A stretch of DNA of 64,000 nucleotides. Source: Marinilabiliales bacterium. GTDB lineage: Bacteria > Bacteroidota > Bacteroidia > Bacteroidales > ML635J-15. Position 1 is the stretch's first letter; every line of letters begins with the position of its first letter. Where the stretch lies: assembly GCA_002869385.1 (NCBI GenBank), contig PKTB01000015.1, positions 30,796-94,795 of the forward strand, read 5' to 3'. A program made the position numbers and the translations under genes. Below the pieces are notes generated by a model, which was not told where the DNA came from, did no database searches, and saw only the letters and a program-made list of their open reading frames with translations. This document shows positions 1-9,275 of the stretch, in pieces.

Positions 1-152
1 TACTTTTGTCAGTGAATAAAAAAAGAATGTTTTTTGACAATTTTGAAAGGTGTCCAAAAGTAGTCCAAGCGATTACAAAATTTCAAACACTTTTAGTATC
101 AGTTTTTTACAACATCAAAAAAATCCCTTGTCGGACAACTTTCTTTTAATAC

Positions 153-224
153 TGACTTGTGGTGTAATAGGCAGCACATAAGGCTCTGAGTCTTAAGATC
201 CTGGTTCGAATCCTTGCAAGTAAA
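153..224 (+). tRNA. tRNA-Gln (anticodon CTG), degenerate
   Basis: A cloverleaf can be folded. The acceptor arms TGACTTG/CAAGTAA pair with one mismatch (G2 to A71). The D-stem is GTGT/GCAC. The anticodon stem is TAAGG/TCTTA with loop CTCTGAG, giving anticodon CTG with T33 and A37. A TTCGAAT T-loop follows, but its stem (CCTGG/CCTTG) has two mismatches. No CCA is encoded. A terminator hairpin follows at once. The pairing defects mean this is either a damaged tRNA or one carrying consensus errors; the acceptor mismatch is repaired by a single A-to-C reversal. Confidence 0.6.
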
Positions 225-230
225 CAAAAC

Positions 231-258
231 AAAAAACCCGCTTAATAGCGGGTTTTTT
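231..258. terminator. Bidirectional rho-independent terminator
   Basis: The hairpin AAAAAACCCGC-ttaata-GCGGGTTTTTT lies between the tRNA on the plus strand and the end of trpS on the minus strand. A-tract and T-tract flank both sides, so it can stop transcription from either direction. Confidence 0.85.
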
Positions 259-277
259 ATTATATAGATATTTTGTT

Positions 278-1273
278 CTAATAGAATTTCCTAATTCCTA
301 TAATCTCTCGAACTTCTTTTATTGTCTTTACTGCACTCTCTCTGGCTTTCTCAGCTCCAATCTTAGCTGCACGTTTTACATATTCATCATCTGCATCAAT
401 CTCTGCAATTTTAGCATTAATAGGTGCAATAAGCTTTACAACATCTTCAGCAAGTTGTTTTTTAAGATCACCATATCTAATTTCACAAGTATTATAAAGA
501 TTTTTAAAATGTTCTACAGTATCGGGTGTTGAAACAATATCCATTATTGTAAATAAATTCTGTATTGGCTCGGGGATTGCAGAATTTGGTTCTGTTGGGC
601 CACTATCTGTAACAGCACGCATAATCTTTTTACGAATTACCTTTTCCTCATCAGCTAAATAAATTCCATTACCTTCTGATTTACCCATTTTACCGGTTCC
701 GTCTAAACCAGGAACTTTTACAAGCTCATTGCCAAAATTATACGCTACAGGCTCTTTAAAATATTCAACATTATACATGTTGTTAAAACGACGAGCAAAC
801 TTACGGGCCATTTCAAGGTTCTGCTCCTGATCTTTTCCTACGGGCACTTTATCTGCATGATGAATAATGATATCAGCAGCCATAAGCACAGGATAAGTAA
901 GTAATCCGGCATTAACATTATTTGTATTTTTTCTGGCCTTATCTTTAAATGAAGTTGTGCGTTCAAGTTCACCCAAATATGCATTCATATTTAGTAATAA
1001 ATATAACTCGGCAATCTCCGGCACATCACTTTGAATGTAAAGTGTTGATTTATCCGGATTAAGACCTGCAGCAAGATATTCAACCAGAACCTGCCTTACA
1101 CTTTTATGAAGGTCGCCTGGAGTAGGATGGGTTGTTAATGAATGGTAATCAGCAATAAAAAAATAGCAATTATTCGTTTCTTGCATCTTAACAAAATTCT
1201 TCACTGCACCCAAATAATTTCCTAAATGCAAATTTCCTGTTGATCTTATTCCACTTAATACAATATCACTCAT
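278..1273 (-). CDS. trpS: Tryptophanyl-tRNA synthetase
   Basis: Charges tRNA-Trp with tryptophan in the cytoplasm (class Ic aminoacyl-tRNA synthetase). The 331-residue length is normal for bacterial TrpRS. The HIGH-type motif appears near residue 12 as STGNLHLGN, and the KMSKS-type signature appears near residue 196 as GKMGKSEGN. The central region carries LNMNAYLGELERTTSFKDK, typical of the family. It is the last gene of a minus-strand run that starts near 5.8 kb, 14 nt after the S41 protease, and it ends at the bidirectional terminator. The frame is intact. Confidence 0.97.
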   Translation of the reverse strand: MSDIVLSGIRSTGNLHLGNYLGAVKNFVKMQETNNCYFFIADYHSLTTHPTPGDLHKSVRQVLVEYLAAGLNPDKSTLYIQSDVPEIAELYLLLNMNAYLGELERTTSFKDKARKNTNNVNAGLLTYPVLMAADIIIHHADKVPVGKDQEQNLEMARKFARRFNNMYNVEYFKEPVAYNFGNELVKVPGLDGTGKMGKSEGNGIYLADEEKVIRKKIMRAVTDSGPTEPNSAIPEPIQNLFTIMDIVSTPDTVEHFKNLYNTCEIRYGDLKKQLAEDVVKLIAPINAKIAEIDADDEYVKRAAKIGAEKARESAVKTIKEVREIIGIRKFY

Positions 1274-1287
1274 TTCTGTTCTTTTTA

Positions 1288-2982
1288 TTAGTTCTTTGGT
1301 TGCAAAATTAAATTATACTCATTCTCATTTTTTAGCAATTCTACTGCCTTAGCAACCTCTGTATCATTTTTAATTCCAAACATTATTGCACCTTTTTCAT
1401 GATAATACTTAAGAATTATTTCCTGAGCTATTTGCTCTAAAATTTCATCCTTAAATAACCTTAAATCTTTTTCCTTATCGTGTGCAAATTTATCTTTTAA
1501 TATATTAAGTTCTTCTTCAGCATCTTCAAAATATTTTTCGTCCTTAGAAGCTTCTATAAGTTCATCAAGACTTTGTTCGGTTTTTGTTTTGTAATCAAAA
1601 TCTTTATCCGAAATAAATGAGATGAAATCTTCAAAATCCTTATCTGTTAATTTAAACTCATCAACATCAGAGATGGTTGGATTGTTAAGTTTAAAGAAGT
1701 TGGCATAATCGAAAATAAAATCCTTAATAATCAAACTAGAAGTTATCATGCTTAGTTTTTCTATCTCTATTTTCACGTCCGGACTAACACCTCCTCCATC
1801 ATATACTTTTCTACCGTTCTTTGTAGTAAATTCAGTTATTAATGAATCCGGAATATGTCCGACACTACCGTCTTCGTTTCTATGAGTATAATCTAAGGCT
1901 TGAATACACCTGCCACTCGGAATATAATATTTTGCAGTTGTGACTTTTAGTATCCCATTATAGCTTAACTCTCTGGTTGTCTGAACAAGACCTTTACCAA
2001 ATGTTCTTTGTCCAAGAACAATTCCTCTGTCTAAATCCTGAATACATCCGGCAACAATCTCTGATGCTGATGCTGATGAGCTGTTAACAATAACAATAAT
2101 TTTCATCTCAGTATCGACAGGCTCTGTAAATGCAGTATACTCTTTATCCCATTGAGCAACTTTTCCGCGTGTACTTACTATTAATTCTCCTTTATCGACA
2201 AACATGTTACAAATTTTTACAGCTTCAATTAATAATCCTCCAGGATTTCCTCTAAGGTCTAATACAACAGACTCAATATTATGATTCTCTTTTAAATCCA
2301 TTAATGCATCTTTAACCTCGGTTCCGGCAGTATTGGTAAAACTACTTAAAGCAATATATCCTATCTTATCTTCTATCAAACCATAATAGGGAACCGAATT
2401 TCTTTTTATCTCCTGTCTTGTAATTTCAACGTCTAATGGTTTTTCTTCTCCAAGCCTTTCAATCTTCAATTCAACTATTGTTTCAGGTTCTCCTCTTAAA
2501 AGCTCAGATACTTGTTCCGAAGGCATATCTTTTGTTGATTTTCCATCAATTTCCAAAATAATATCTCCTGCCAGAAGACCTGCTTCAAGAGCCGGAGAGC
2601 CTTCATAAGGTTGATAAATAATTGTATAATCACCTTTCCTTCTAATTACAGCACCAATACCTCCATACTGACCTGTTGTCATAAATTTAAGGTCCTCAAC
2701 CTTTGACTCCGGGATATAAACAGTATAAGGATCCAGACTTATTAACATTGCATCAATTCCGGTTTTAATAATGTCACCTGGGACAATAGGATCAACATAA
2801 TACAGATTAAGCTCTTTATAAAGTGTATAGAAGATATCTAGGTTCTTAACCGTTTCGAAATTATTGTCTGTTGTTTTACTGTCACGTGTAACAGTAAATG
2901 ACATTAAAACAAACATTACAATCGCTAAAATAGTAGCAGTTTGTTGAGATGATATTTTAATGATATTCTTAAATCTTTTCAT
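1288..2982 (-). CDS. S41 family C-terminal processing protease (CtpA-like)
   Basis: A 564-residue periplasmic, membrane-anchored serine protease. It has an N-terminal hydrophobic segment (about residues 12-32), a PDZ domain around 85-180 (GGIGAVIRRKGDY, then GSPALEAGLLAGDIILEIDG), and an S41 catalytic domain. That domain carries the nucleophile Ser in NSSSASASEIVAG and the Lys region GQRTFGKGLVQ. A long charged C-terminal extension follows. The family trims C-termini of envelope proteins; the substrate here is unknown. Its start codon overlaps the rnpA stop by 4 nt (ATGA), so it is probably translationally coupled to rnpA. Confidence 0.93.
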   Translation of the reverse strand: MKRFKNIIKISSQQTATILAIVMFVLMSFTVTRDSKTTDNNFETVKNLDIFYTLYKELNLYYVDPIVPGDIIKTGIDAMLISLDPYTVYIPESKVEDLKFMTTGQYGGIGAVIRRKGDYTIIYQPYEGSPALEAGLLAGDIILEIDGKSTKDMPSEQVSELLRGEPETIVELKIERLGEEKPLDVEITRQEIKRNSVPYYGLIEDKIGYIALSSFTNTAGTEVKDALMDLKENHNIESVVLDLRGNPGGLLIEAVKICNMFVDKGELIVSTRGKVAQWDKEYTAFTEPVDTEMKIIVIVNSSSASASEIVAGCIQDLDRGIVLGQRTFGKGLVQTTRELSYNGILKVTTAKYYIPSGRCIQALDYTHRNEDGSVGHIPDSLITEFTTKNGRKVYDGGGVSPDVKIEIEKLSMITSSLIIKDFIFDYANFFKLNNPTISDVDEFKLTDKDFEDFISFISDKDFDYKTKTEQSLDELIEASKDEKYFEDAEEELNILKDKFAHDKEKDLRLFKDEILEQIAQEIILKYYHEKGAIMFGIKNDTEVAKAVELLKNENEYNLILQPKN

Positions 2983-3374
2983 GAATTTGATATTTTAGAA
3001 AAAACACTCTGTAAAGATAAGATTATTTTGTTTTCAATTTCTTGATAATCATGAATCTTATCTGATGAATAAACAACTGCTATACGTATGCATAAATTGT
3101 TTTGTTTACTGACTTTTTTAAGAAGGGATAGATTTTGACGTAAAGCCTCTTTCATTCTCCTTTTAATTAAGTTTCTATTATGTGCTTTTGGAATCAATCT
3201 TTTAGGAACAGAAAAAAACACAAAAACACCACTCTTATCTGATATATCAACAGTCCAAATAGCTTTAAGCATATCCGAATTCAATCGAATACCCTTTTTA
3301 AATAGTTCTTCTATTTCGGATTTGTTTTTTAGAATAAATCCCTTGTTCAGCTTATTATTAAACTCGGCTGACAT
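2979..3374 (-). CDS. rnpA: Ribonuclease P protein component
   Basis: Protein subunit of RNase P, which matures the 5' end of tRNAs together with the RNA subunit. The 131 residues carry the hallmark RNR motif region HNRNLIKRRMKEALRQN (about residues 65-81), preceded by VFFSVPKRLIPKA. The N-terminal KLNKGFILKNKSEIEELFKKG is the usual substrate-groove start. It lies 11 nt downstream of hemD and overlaps the S41 protease gene. This hemD-rnpA-S41 order is commonly seen in Bacteroidota, which supports the call despite low sequence conservation. Confidence 0.93.
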   Translation of the reverse strand: MSAEFNNKLNKGFILKNKSEIEELFKKGIRLNSDMLKAIWTVDISDKSGVFVFFSVPKRLIPKAHNRNLIKRRMKEALRQNLSLLKKVSKQNNLCIRIAVVYSSDKIHDYQEIENKIILSLQSVFSKISNS

Positions 3375-3385
3375 TGAAAAGGTGA

Positions 3386-4126
3386 TTATTTTTGAGCTTT
3401 TATATATTGCTCAAGTGCGGCAGTCATAGATGGTGAATTTTGCACCGGAGCTTTAATATCCAGACGCAACCCGTGTGTATCTACTGCTTTTGCTGTAGAT
3501 GGCCCAAAAGTAGCAATTTTTGTACTGTTCTGATGAAAATCTGGGAAGTTTTGCAATAGAGAAGCAACACCTGCCGGACTAAAAAACACTAAAATATCAT
3601 AATTTACATCCTTAAGATCTGATAAGTCATAACTTACTGTTCTGTATAGTATTGCTTTTGTAAAATCGATATTTGCCTTAGTAAGCTTGCTTGGAATCTC
3701 TTGTTTATGAATATCACTTAAAGGAACAACAAACTTTTCATCTGAGTATTTTTTAATGTTTTCCAAAAGGTCATCAAAAGTGCCATTCCCATAAAAAATC
3801 TTTCTTTTACTATAAACAACATACTTTTGTAAGTAAAAAGCTATTGACTCTGAAATGCAAAAATATTTCCAAGTATCCTTAATTGTAATCTTTAGCTCCT
3901 CGCAGATTCTAAAAAAATGATCAACAGCCGTACGGCTATTAAAAATAACTGCTGAATGTGCACATATATCAACACGTGACTTTCTAAATTCTTTAACTGA
4001 TACACCCTCAACCTGAACGAATGGACGGAAATCAATTTTCAGACTATACTTTTTAGCAAGGTCAAAATACGGAGACCTGTCCGTTAAAGGTTTAGGCTGA
4101 GAAACAAGAATGCTTTTTATCTTCAT
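3386..4126 (-). CDS. hemD: Uroporphyrinogen-III synthase family protein
   Basis: A 246-residue HemD-like protein. This family cyclises hydroxymethylbilane with D-ring inversion to uroporphyrinogen III in tetrapyrrole synthesis. Visible family features are the start KSILVSQPKP, the segment AVIFNSRTAVDHFF (about 58-71), and the second-domain segment LVFFSPAGVASLLQNFP followed by IATFGPSTAKAVDTHGLR. The motif order matches HemD although overall conservation in this family is always weak. No other haem genes are in the window. It sits between the DUF4271 gene (36 nt upstream) and rnpA. Confidence 0.88.
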   Translation of the reverse strand: MKIKSILVSQPKPLTDRSPYFDLAKKYSLKIDFRPFVQVEGVSVKEFRKSRVDICAHSAVIFNSRTAVDHFFRICEELKITIKDTWKYFCISESIAFYLQKYVVYSKRKIFYGNGTFDDLLENIKKYSDEKFVVPLSDIHKQEIPSKLTKANIDFTKAILYRTVSYDLSDLKDVNYDILVFFSPAGVASLLQNFPDFHQNSTKIATFGPSTAKAVDTHGLRLDIKAPVQNSPSMTAALEQYIKAQK

Positions 4127-4162
4127 TCTTAAATGTTTTTTAATTTACAACTCGTAATTCTA

Positions 4163-4870
4163 TTATCCCCCAAATAACTTCCAAAGTATCAATATGGGTA
4201 AAATTTCAAAAGTGCAAAAGTACAAAATAGCATAATGATTAAAAAATTTAATTTTAATTGAATACCTCCAAAAAGTATAATAACTATATAAAAGCTATAG
4301 CACAATTAACGATATCACAATGATAGTCAGGGCGTTACGCGCCTCGCTTCCAACAAATGGGAAAAGCAAAAAAAATGGGAAAATAATTATTCCTAATGCT
4401 CTGATATTTTGATAAAATAAGCCTAAATACTCTTTTGTATAATCAGAAAACTCAAAAACCCATCCCCAAAAAGAATAAACTATCCATTTTAATATGAAAA
4501 CAATAGCGACTGATAATAGTATAATTATTGCATTAATATATAGTTCTTCATTTGCAAAATAAGAGGCCATTTCTTCTTGATATGCCAAAATTGAAAAGAC
4601 AGAACCCGCATAACTTAAAATTGAGGCTATTAATACATATATTCCTGCATTTACAAATGAGGTATTGCTCTCTGCAAATGATGAAGCAGAGTAATCCTGA
4701 CGGAATAGAACATAAAACAAACGATAATAGTATCCTTTATAAAAAACCTTTACCAATGAATACAATAGAAAAAGCACTAATCCAACAACAGCAATCACCA
4801 ACATACGATAATCGGGATTACGTACTGATATTGGCATTGCAACTGAATCTAAAAATACTGTGCTAAACAT
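4163..4870 (-). pseudogene. DUF4271 membrane protein, interrupted by an in-frame TAG
   Basis: A Bacteroidota multi-pass inner-membrane protein of unknown function with about five hydrophobic helices. Translation from 4870 stops at TAG 4295-4297 after 191 residues. The same frame stays open past that stop to TAA 4163-4165, and this extension ends in FCTFEILPILILWKLFGG. I recognise that as the conserved DUF4271 C-terminus (LEILP motif), so the TAG is internal to the gene. It is 9 nt after the coiled-coil gene and 36 nt before hemD. Whether the stop is real or a consensus error cannot be decided here. Confidence 0.85.
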
Positions 4871-4879
4871 AAAGAGGTT

Positions 4880-5794
4880 TTACTTTTCAATTGTAAAAAA
4901 GCTCTGACCAATTTTCTCGTTATCCATATAAATCTCCACGGTATACTTACCTAATGTAACTGTCTCAGTAACATCATAATATATTACTACAGGTAAGTCC
5001 TGATTATTATATATAATATCTCTGTAGGCAGAACAAGCGATTTGCTTTTCGCGATAAGTAAATGTCTGCACTTGGGTCATAGCAAAACCGTCCGGTCTGA
5101 TTATCCGTAAATAAACTCTTCTCGAGCCACTTTCGGCCAAATCGTTTGCCACAAGATTAAACGAAACTTTAACTTTTACAATTCTGCTTGACTTGTCTGT
5201 ATCTTTACCTCTTTTATTTAAAAACGAAGTTTGTATATTTGATGTTTTGATAACACTTGCCATCTCTATTGTGGATTCAAGCTCATCGTTCATTTCAACT
5301 ACCTCATCCATCTCTCCTACTATTCTATCGTGGTCATCTTTAATTTGTATGTTTTCAGCTATAAGGTGTTTATTAAGCTGATCAAGACTATCTATTTGAA
5401 AAACATAGTGTCTCATAATATTACGTAGAGATGCTAGTTCCTTCTCATACTTTTGCTGAACACTATAGCTGTAATTTTTCATATTATCCAACTACTCGAT
5501 GAGAGTTTTTATGTGTTCCTTTTCTCTTTCAATCTCAGCATTAAGACTGTCATTTGAAGTTTCCAGATTGCTATAATCATCATAAAGTGTATTTAATTCT
5601 ACTTTAAGATTATCCTTTTCAACTGTAATGTCTTGATTTTGAACTACAATCTGATTATTTCTTTTAGATAAATCATGAAGCATATACCCCATAATCCCAA
5701 TTGCAACAACCATTATTGAAACTAAAGCAATGAGTATTTTAGTTGTTACATCTTTCTTCTTTTGGTTTATTTCATTCAATTCACTCATATACAT
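4880..5794 (-). pseudogene. TM/coiled-coil envelope protein, interrupted by an in-frame TAG
   Basis: One gene in one frame: a 100-residue N-terminal part, a TAG at 5492-5494, and a 203-residue C-terminal part starting at the next codon. The N-terminus has a charged segment, one membrane helix (about 20-40) and heptad-rich sequence. The C-terminal part continues the coiled coil and ends in a beta-rich domain (VYLRIIRPDGFAM, then YTVEIYMDNEKIGQSFF). I recognise this as a family of roughly 300 residues common in Bacteroidota, function unknown. A likely alternative start is the Met at 5788 (MSELNEI). It heads the operon that runs to trpS. Confidence 0.82.
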
Positions 5795-5877
5795 ATAAAT
5801 TTTGATGCAAAATTACAAAAATTGACGTTACTAAAGATAAAAACTGTATTTTTTATTAAAAATTGTTTGTTGATAAA

Positions 5878-6732
5878 ATGGATATATATTTAATAGAAAC
5901 ACCTGTGTTTAAAATTGATGGTGGTGCTTATTTTGGAGTTGTTCCTAAAACGATATGGTCACAAAAATATCCTGCTGATGAAAACAATATGTGCGCAGCT
6001 TCTTGCAGGTCATTGCTAATCAAGAAACCAGGAAAGTTGATTTTAATTGATAATGGCATAGGAGAACAGCAAGATAATGCAAACCATGATAGTTATTATG
6101 TCGATTTTTCTGAAAACCTTATTGAAAATATAAATAAGCTTGGTTATACTACTGATGACATTACAGATGTAGTTTTAACCCATTTGCATTTTGACCATTG
6201 TGGAGGCACAACCAAAACAGATTCAAAAACAGGTAATCAAATTCCTGTTTTCAACAATGCTAATTACTATATATCTCAACAGCAATGGGATAATGCAATT
6301 AATCCTAATTACAGAGAAAAAACATCATATCATTCCGAAAAATTTAAATTTCTAGAAGAAACAAACAAGCTTAGACTAGTTAAGCAAAATCTATTTTTAA
6401 CATCATGCATTGAGTTAAGACTTTTCCATGGGCATACTCCGGGATTAATGTTACCAATTGTTAAAACATATACAAAAACATTATTTTTCGCAGGAGACCT
6501 AATTCCGGCCAAAGCATCTATTCCTCTTGCCTGGGTTTCGGCATACGACCTTTTTCCATTAACAAGTATTAAAGAGAAAGAACAAATTCTAAATGAAGCC
6601 GAACAAAAGAATTGGATTCTTGTTTTTCAACACGACTTTTATAATGAATGCTGTGACTTAAAAATGACTACTAGAGGTGTAAGAGGCAATAATACTTACA
6701 AATTTGTTGATCTATTTAAGAATGAAGCTTAA
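5878..6732 (+). CDS. MBL-fold metallo-hydrolase
   Basis: A 284-residue zinc-dependent hydrolase of the metallo-beta-lactamase superfamily. The metal-binding HxHxDH motif is seen as THLHFDHCGG (about residues 101-110). A following His occurs in RLFHGHTPG, the Asp in FFAGDLIP, and a late His in VFQHD. The substrate is unknown; N-acyl homoserine lactonase-like and quorum-quenching relatives share this layout, but nothing here fixes the reaction. The ATG at 5878 is preferred over an upstream TTG. The stop overlaps the start of the next lipoprotein gene by 11 nt, so the two are probably co-transcribed. Confidence 0.9.
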   Translation: MDIYLIETPVFKIDGGAYFGVVPKTIWSQKYPADENNMCAASCRSLLIKKPGKLILIDNGIGEQQDNANHDSYYVDFSENLIENINKLGYTTDDITDVVLTHLHFDHCGGTTKTDSKTGNQIPVFNNANYYISQQQWDNAINPNYREKTSYHSEKFKFLEETNKLRLVKQNLFLTSCIELRLFHGHTPGLMLPIVKTYTKTLFFAGDLIPAKASIPLAWVSAYDLFPLTSIKEKEQILNEAEQKNWILVFQHDFYNECCDLKMTTRGVRGNNTYKFVDLFKNEA

Positions 6733-7087
6733 ATCAATCCTAATAATATTTATCCCTTTAATGATTTTTGTTCTTTCTTGCGGAACAGATTATAATTACA
6801 CTATTAATAAAAAGCGTTTATTAAAAAACACATGGGAAATAAATACATATGTTGATTACAATCAAAACAGTACAATTGAAATCCGAAAAGCTAAGTATAT
6901 TTTTGAAGAAAGTGGCACACTTATAAAAATTTATGAAAACAATGATACTGTAAGTTCAAATTGGGTTCTGAGTGGTGATGGTAATTATCTTACATTAGGA
7001 GATAACACATTTAAGGTTACAGAGCTTACAAACCGTGTAATGTCACTAAGATATGGGGATGTTGAAATGTTTTTTATCAGCCTATAA
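6722..7087 (+). CDS. Small lipoprotein, lipocalin-like
   Basis: 121 residues with a lipoprotein signal: a hydrophobic stretch and lipobox FVLSCG (Cys about residue 19). The remainder (LLKNTWEINTY near the start, ESGTLIKIYENND, then SSNWVLSGDGNYLTL) resembles the lipocalin-like/DUF5004-type small lipoproteins of Bacteroidota. The function is unknown. The ATG at 6722 overlaps the end of the MBL gene. The gene converges with the GH3-family gene and overlaps its end by 6 nt. Confidence 0.8.
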   Translation: MKLKSILIIFIPLMIFVLSCGTDYNYTINKKRLLKNTWEINTYVDYNQNSTIEIRKAKYIFEESGTLIKIYENNDTVSSNWVLSGDGNYLTLGDNTFKVTELTNRVMSLRYGDVEMFFISL

Positions 7088-8593
7088 ACTTAATAATTGA
7101 TCGATATACTCTCTGGAGTTTGACAATCTAGGTATTTTATGTTGACCACCAAGCTTACCTTTGTTTTTTAACCATTTATAAAACGTCCCGTCTTTCAACT
7201 CATGATAAACTGGAAAGCCAAGTGTTATATCTTTATATCTTTTTGCATCATAATCTGAATTTAATTCACGAAGCTTTCGGTCTAAGTGATCCATAAAATG
7301 CTTTAAGTCATCTGGTTTTTTTATAAACTCGAACAACCATTCATGTGCTCCCTGCGGTTCTTTTTCAAAGAACACTGGTGCAGCAGTATATTCTCTTATC
7401 CTTGCTCCGGTTTGTTCACATGCAAAACTAATTGCTTTTTGAGCATTATCAATTATTACCTCCTCACCAAAAGCATTAATAAAGTGCTTTGTTCTACCTG
7501 TAATTTTAAATTTATAAGGATTTCTGGAAGTAAATTTAACAGTATCTCCAATTAAATACCTCCATAACCCCCCGTTTGTCGAAATCAACATTGCATAATT
7601 TACCCCAGTTTCAACATCCGACAAAGGGATTGCATTCATTTTTCCTGCTAAATAATCTGACAATTTAATAAACTCATAATAAATCCCATAATCCAGCATC
7701 AGAAGAAGATCTTTCTCTCTGTTTTCAAATTTATCCTGAATCCCAAAAAAACCTTCAGATGCATTATAGGTTTCCAGATATGTCATTTTTGGTGATGGAA
7801 TAAGTTCCTCATACATTTTTTGATAAGGAAGAAAGCTTACAGCTCCATGTACAAATAGCTCTAGGTTTGGCCAAACTTCTAAAATATTTGACTTCCCGGT
7901 ATAATCTAAAACTTTATTAAGCAAAACCAACAACCATGATGGAACACCAACTAAATTTGTTACATTTTTACTCGTTGTTGTATTTACAATTTTATCAAGC
8001 TTTTCGTCCCAATCCTCTATTAAAGATATCTCCTCTTTTGGAGTTCTGTGAAAATATGTCCAAAATGGTAGATTCTTTATTAAAACAGCAGACAAATCTC
8101 CATAATAAGAATTTTCGCTATTCAAATTAATATTAGTGCTTCCACCAATCGCCAATGATTTACCATGAAAGACCCCGGTTTCGGGATACTTATCTGCATA
8201 TATCAAAAAGATATCCTTGCCACTTCTAAAATGACAATCCTCCAACGACTCTCTGCTTATTGGAATATACTTGCTTCGATCAGCAGTTGTCCCGCTTGAT
8301 TTTGCAAACCATTTTATTTCCGTTGGCCAGATAACATTCTGTTCTCCATTCATAACCCTTTCTATGTAGTACTTAAATGCGGTATAGTCAAATACCGGAA
8401 CATTCTGAATAAAATCATTATGATCCTTTACATCAGAAAAGCCATATTTTTTGCCAAATGAGGTGTTTTGAGCAATTTCAATCAACTCAGATAAAACCCC
8501 TTCTTGAACCTCAACAGGATTCTTCCTGAAAAAGTCAATCTGAGAGAGCCTACTGTAATTTATTAGGCTAACAATTGAATTTATAAGAGACAT
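7082..8593 (-). CDS. GH3 auxin-responsive-promoter family protein (acyl-adenylating enzyme)
   Basis: 503 residues of the GH3 family, which belongs to the adenylate-forming (ANL) superfamily and in plants conjugates acyl acids to amino acids. The ATP-binding loop is KSSGTTADRSKYIP near residue 105, and the later motif TYNASEGFFG (about 295) is typical. A C-terminal subdomain with TGRTKHFINAFGEEV is also present. The substrate in Bacteroidota is unknown. The ATG at 8593 is chosen because it gives the usual MSLIN start; an ATG 18 nt upstream would add six residues with no known homology. Confidence 0.92.
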   Translation of the reverse strand: MSLINSIVSLINYSRLSQIDFFRKNPVEVQEGVLSELIEIAQNTSFGKKYGFSDVKDHNDFIQNVPVFDYTAFKYYIERVMNGEQNVIWPTEIKWFAKSSGTTADRSKYIPISRESLEDCHFRSGKDIFLIYADKYPETGVFHGKSLAIGGSTNINLNSENSYYGDLSAVLIKNLPFWTYFHRTPKEEISLIEDWDEKLDKIVNTTTSKNVTNLVGVPSWLLVLLNKVLDYTGKSNILEVWPNLELFVHGAVSFLPYQKMYEELIPSPKMTYLETYNASEGFFGIQDKFENREKDLLLMLDYGIYYEFIKLSDYLAGKMNAIPLSDVETGVNYAMLISTNGGLWRYLIGDTVKFTSRNPYKFKITGRTKHFINAFGEEVIIDNAQKAISFACEQTGARIREYTAAPVFFEKEPQGAHEWLFEFIKKPDDLKHFMDHLDRKLRELNSDYDAKRYKDITLGFPVYHELKDGTFYKWLKNKGKLGGQHKIPRLSNSREYIDQLLSL

Positions 8594-8643
8594 ACAAAAG
8601 CAAATTAACAAAAAAAAACTATTTTTAGCAAAAATTTTTATGC

Positions 8644-9132
8644 ATGAATTTCTTTGATATAGTCATAGCAATTATTGTTTGTTATTTTGCTTACAGGGGA
8701 TACAAAAACGGACTTATTCGTGAACTTGGAAGCTTGGTTGCTCTAATTGCAGGTATATTTCTAGCAATAAGATTTTCTGATTTAGTTTTCTCTATAATTG
8801 AAAAAAACATTAATGTTGATGCTGAGTTTATTCCTGTAATATCATTTGCTGTTATTTTTATTGCTGTTGTTGTCTTGGTTTTACTCTTTTCAAAAGTTCT
8901 GGACAAATTTGTTAAAGTAATCAAATTAGATTGGATAAATAAATTTGCTGGAATTGTTTTCGGAGTCTTAAAGACAATTCTCATCCTTGGTGGTTTGTTT
9001 TTTCTAATCGTTCAAACAACTAATAAACTAGGGATTATTGAAGACAGTTTCTTTAACAAATCTCTTCTTTTTAGAACTTTCAAAGAGATTTTCGAATTTA
9101 GCTTCCCTTATCTAGACCATATTACTATTTAG
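8644..9132 (+). CDS. cvpA: CvpA family inner-membrane protein
   Basis: 162 residues with four predicted membrane helices and the family start MNFFDIVIAIIVCYFAYRG followed by GLIRELGSL. CvpA homologues were named for colicin V production, but their general role is unsettled; envelope homeostasis is usually proposed. It diverges from the GH3-family gene with a 50 bp spacer and precedes the rimP operon without joining it, since a promoter lies between them. Confidence 0.88.
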   Translation: MNFFDIVIAIIVCYFAYRGYKNGLIRELGSLVALIAGIFLAIRFSDLVFSIIEKNINVDAEFIPVISFAVIFIAVVVLVLLFSKVLDKFVKVIKLDWINKFAGIVFGVLKTILILGGLFFLIVQTTNKLGIIEDSFFNKSLLFRTFKEIFEFSFPYLDHITI

Positions 9133-9180
9133 TTTATAGTAATACAAACCGATACATAAAGACAAATAATTTACAATTTG

Positions 9181-9211
9181 TTTGCAATTTCAATAATCTT
9201 TTGTATTTTTG
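9181..9211 (+). promoter_or_regulatory. Bacteroidota-type promoter for rimP-nusA-infB
   Basis: TTTG at 9181-9184, a 19 nt spacer, and TATTTTTG at 9204-9211 match the -33 TTTG / -7 TAnnTTTG pattern with the expected spacing. This would place the transcription start near 9218 and give a leader of about 60 nt. Confidence 0.65.
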
Positions 9212-9238
9212 CGGTGCTTTTTGGGTGTTAAGATGCCG

Positions 9239-9258
9239 GGGGACCAACAAAAGTCCCC
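9239..9258 (+). promoter_or_regulatory. Leader hairpin before rimP
   Basis: GGGGAC at 9239-9244 pairs with GTCCCC at 9253-9258 across a short loop. TGTTTTATT follows, then the rimP ATG 18 nt further on. It could be an attenuator or a stabilising 5' hairpin of the operon mRNA; the sequence cannot distinguish them. Confidence 0.45.
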
Positions 9259-9275
9259 TGTTTTATTAAATATAT

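Noticed and set aside
1..152. Integrase or attachment-site remnant next to the tRNA
   Set aside because: A short open frame exists on the plus strand (3-149), but it shows no recombinase motif, and no repeat of the tRNA end is seen in the window.
4552..4866. Plus-strand open frame opposite DUF4271
   Set aside because: It is a shadow of the membrane protein gene, with no family signature or start context.
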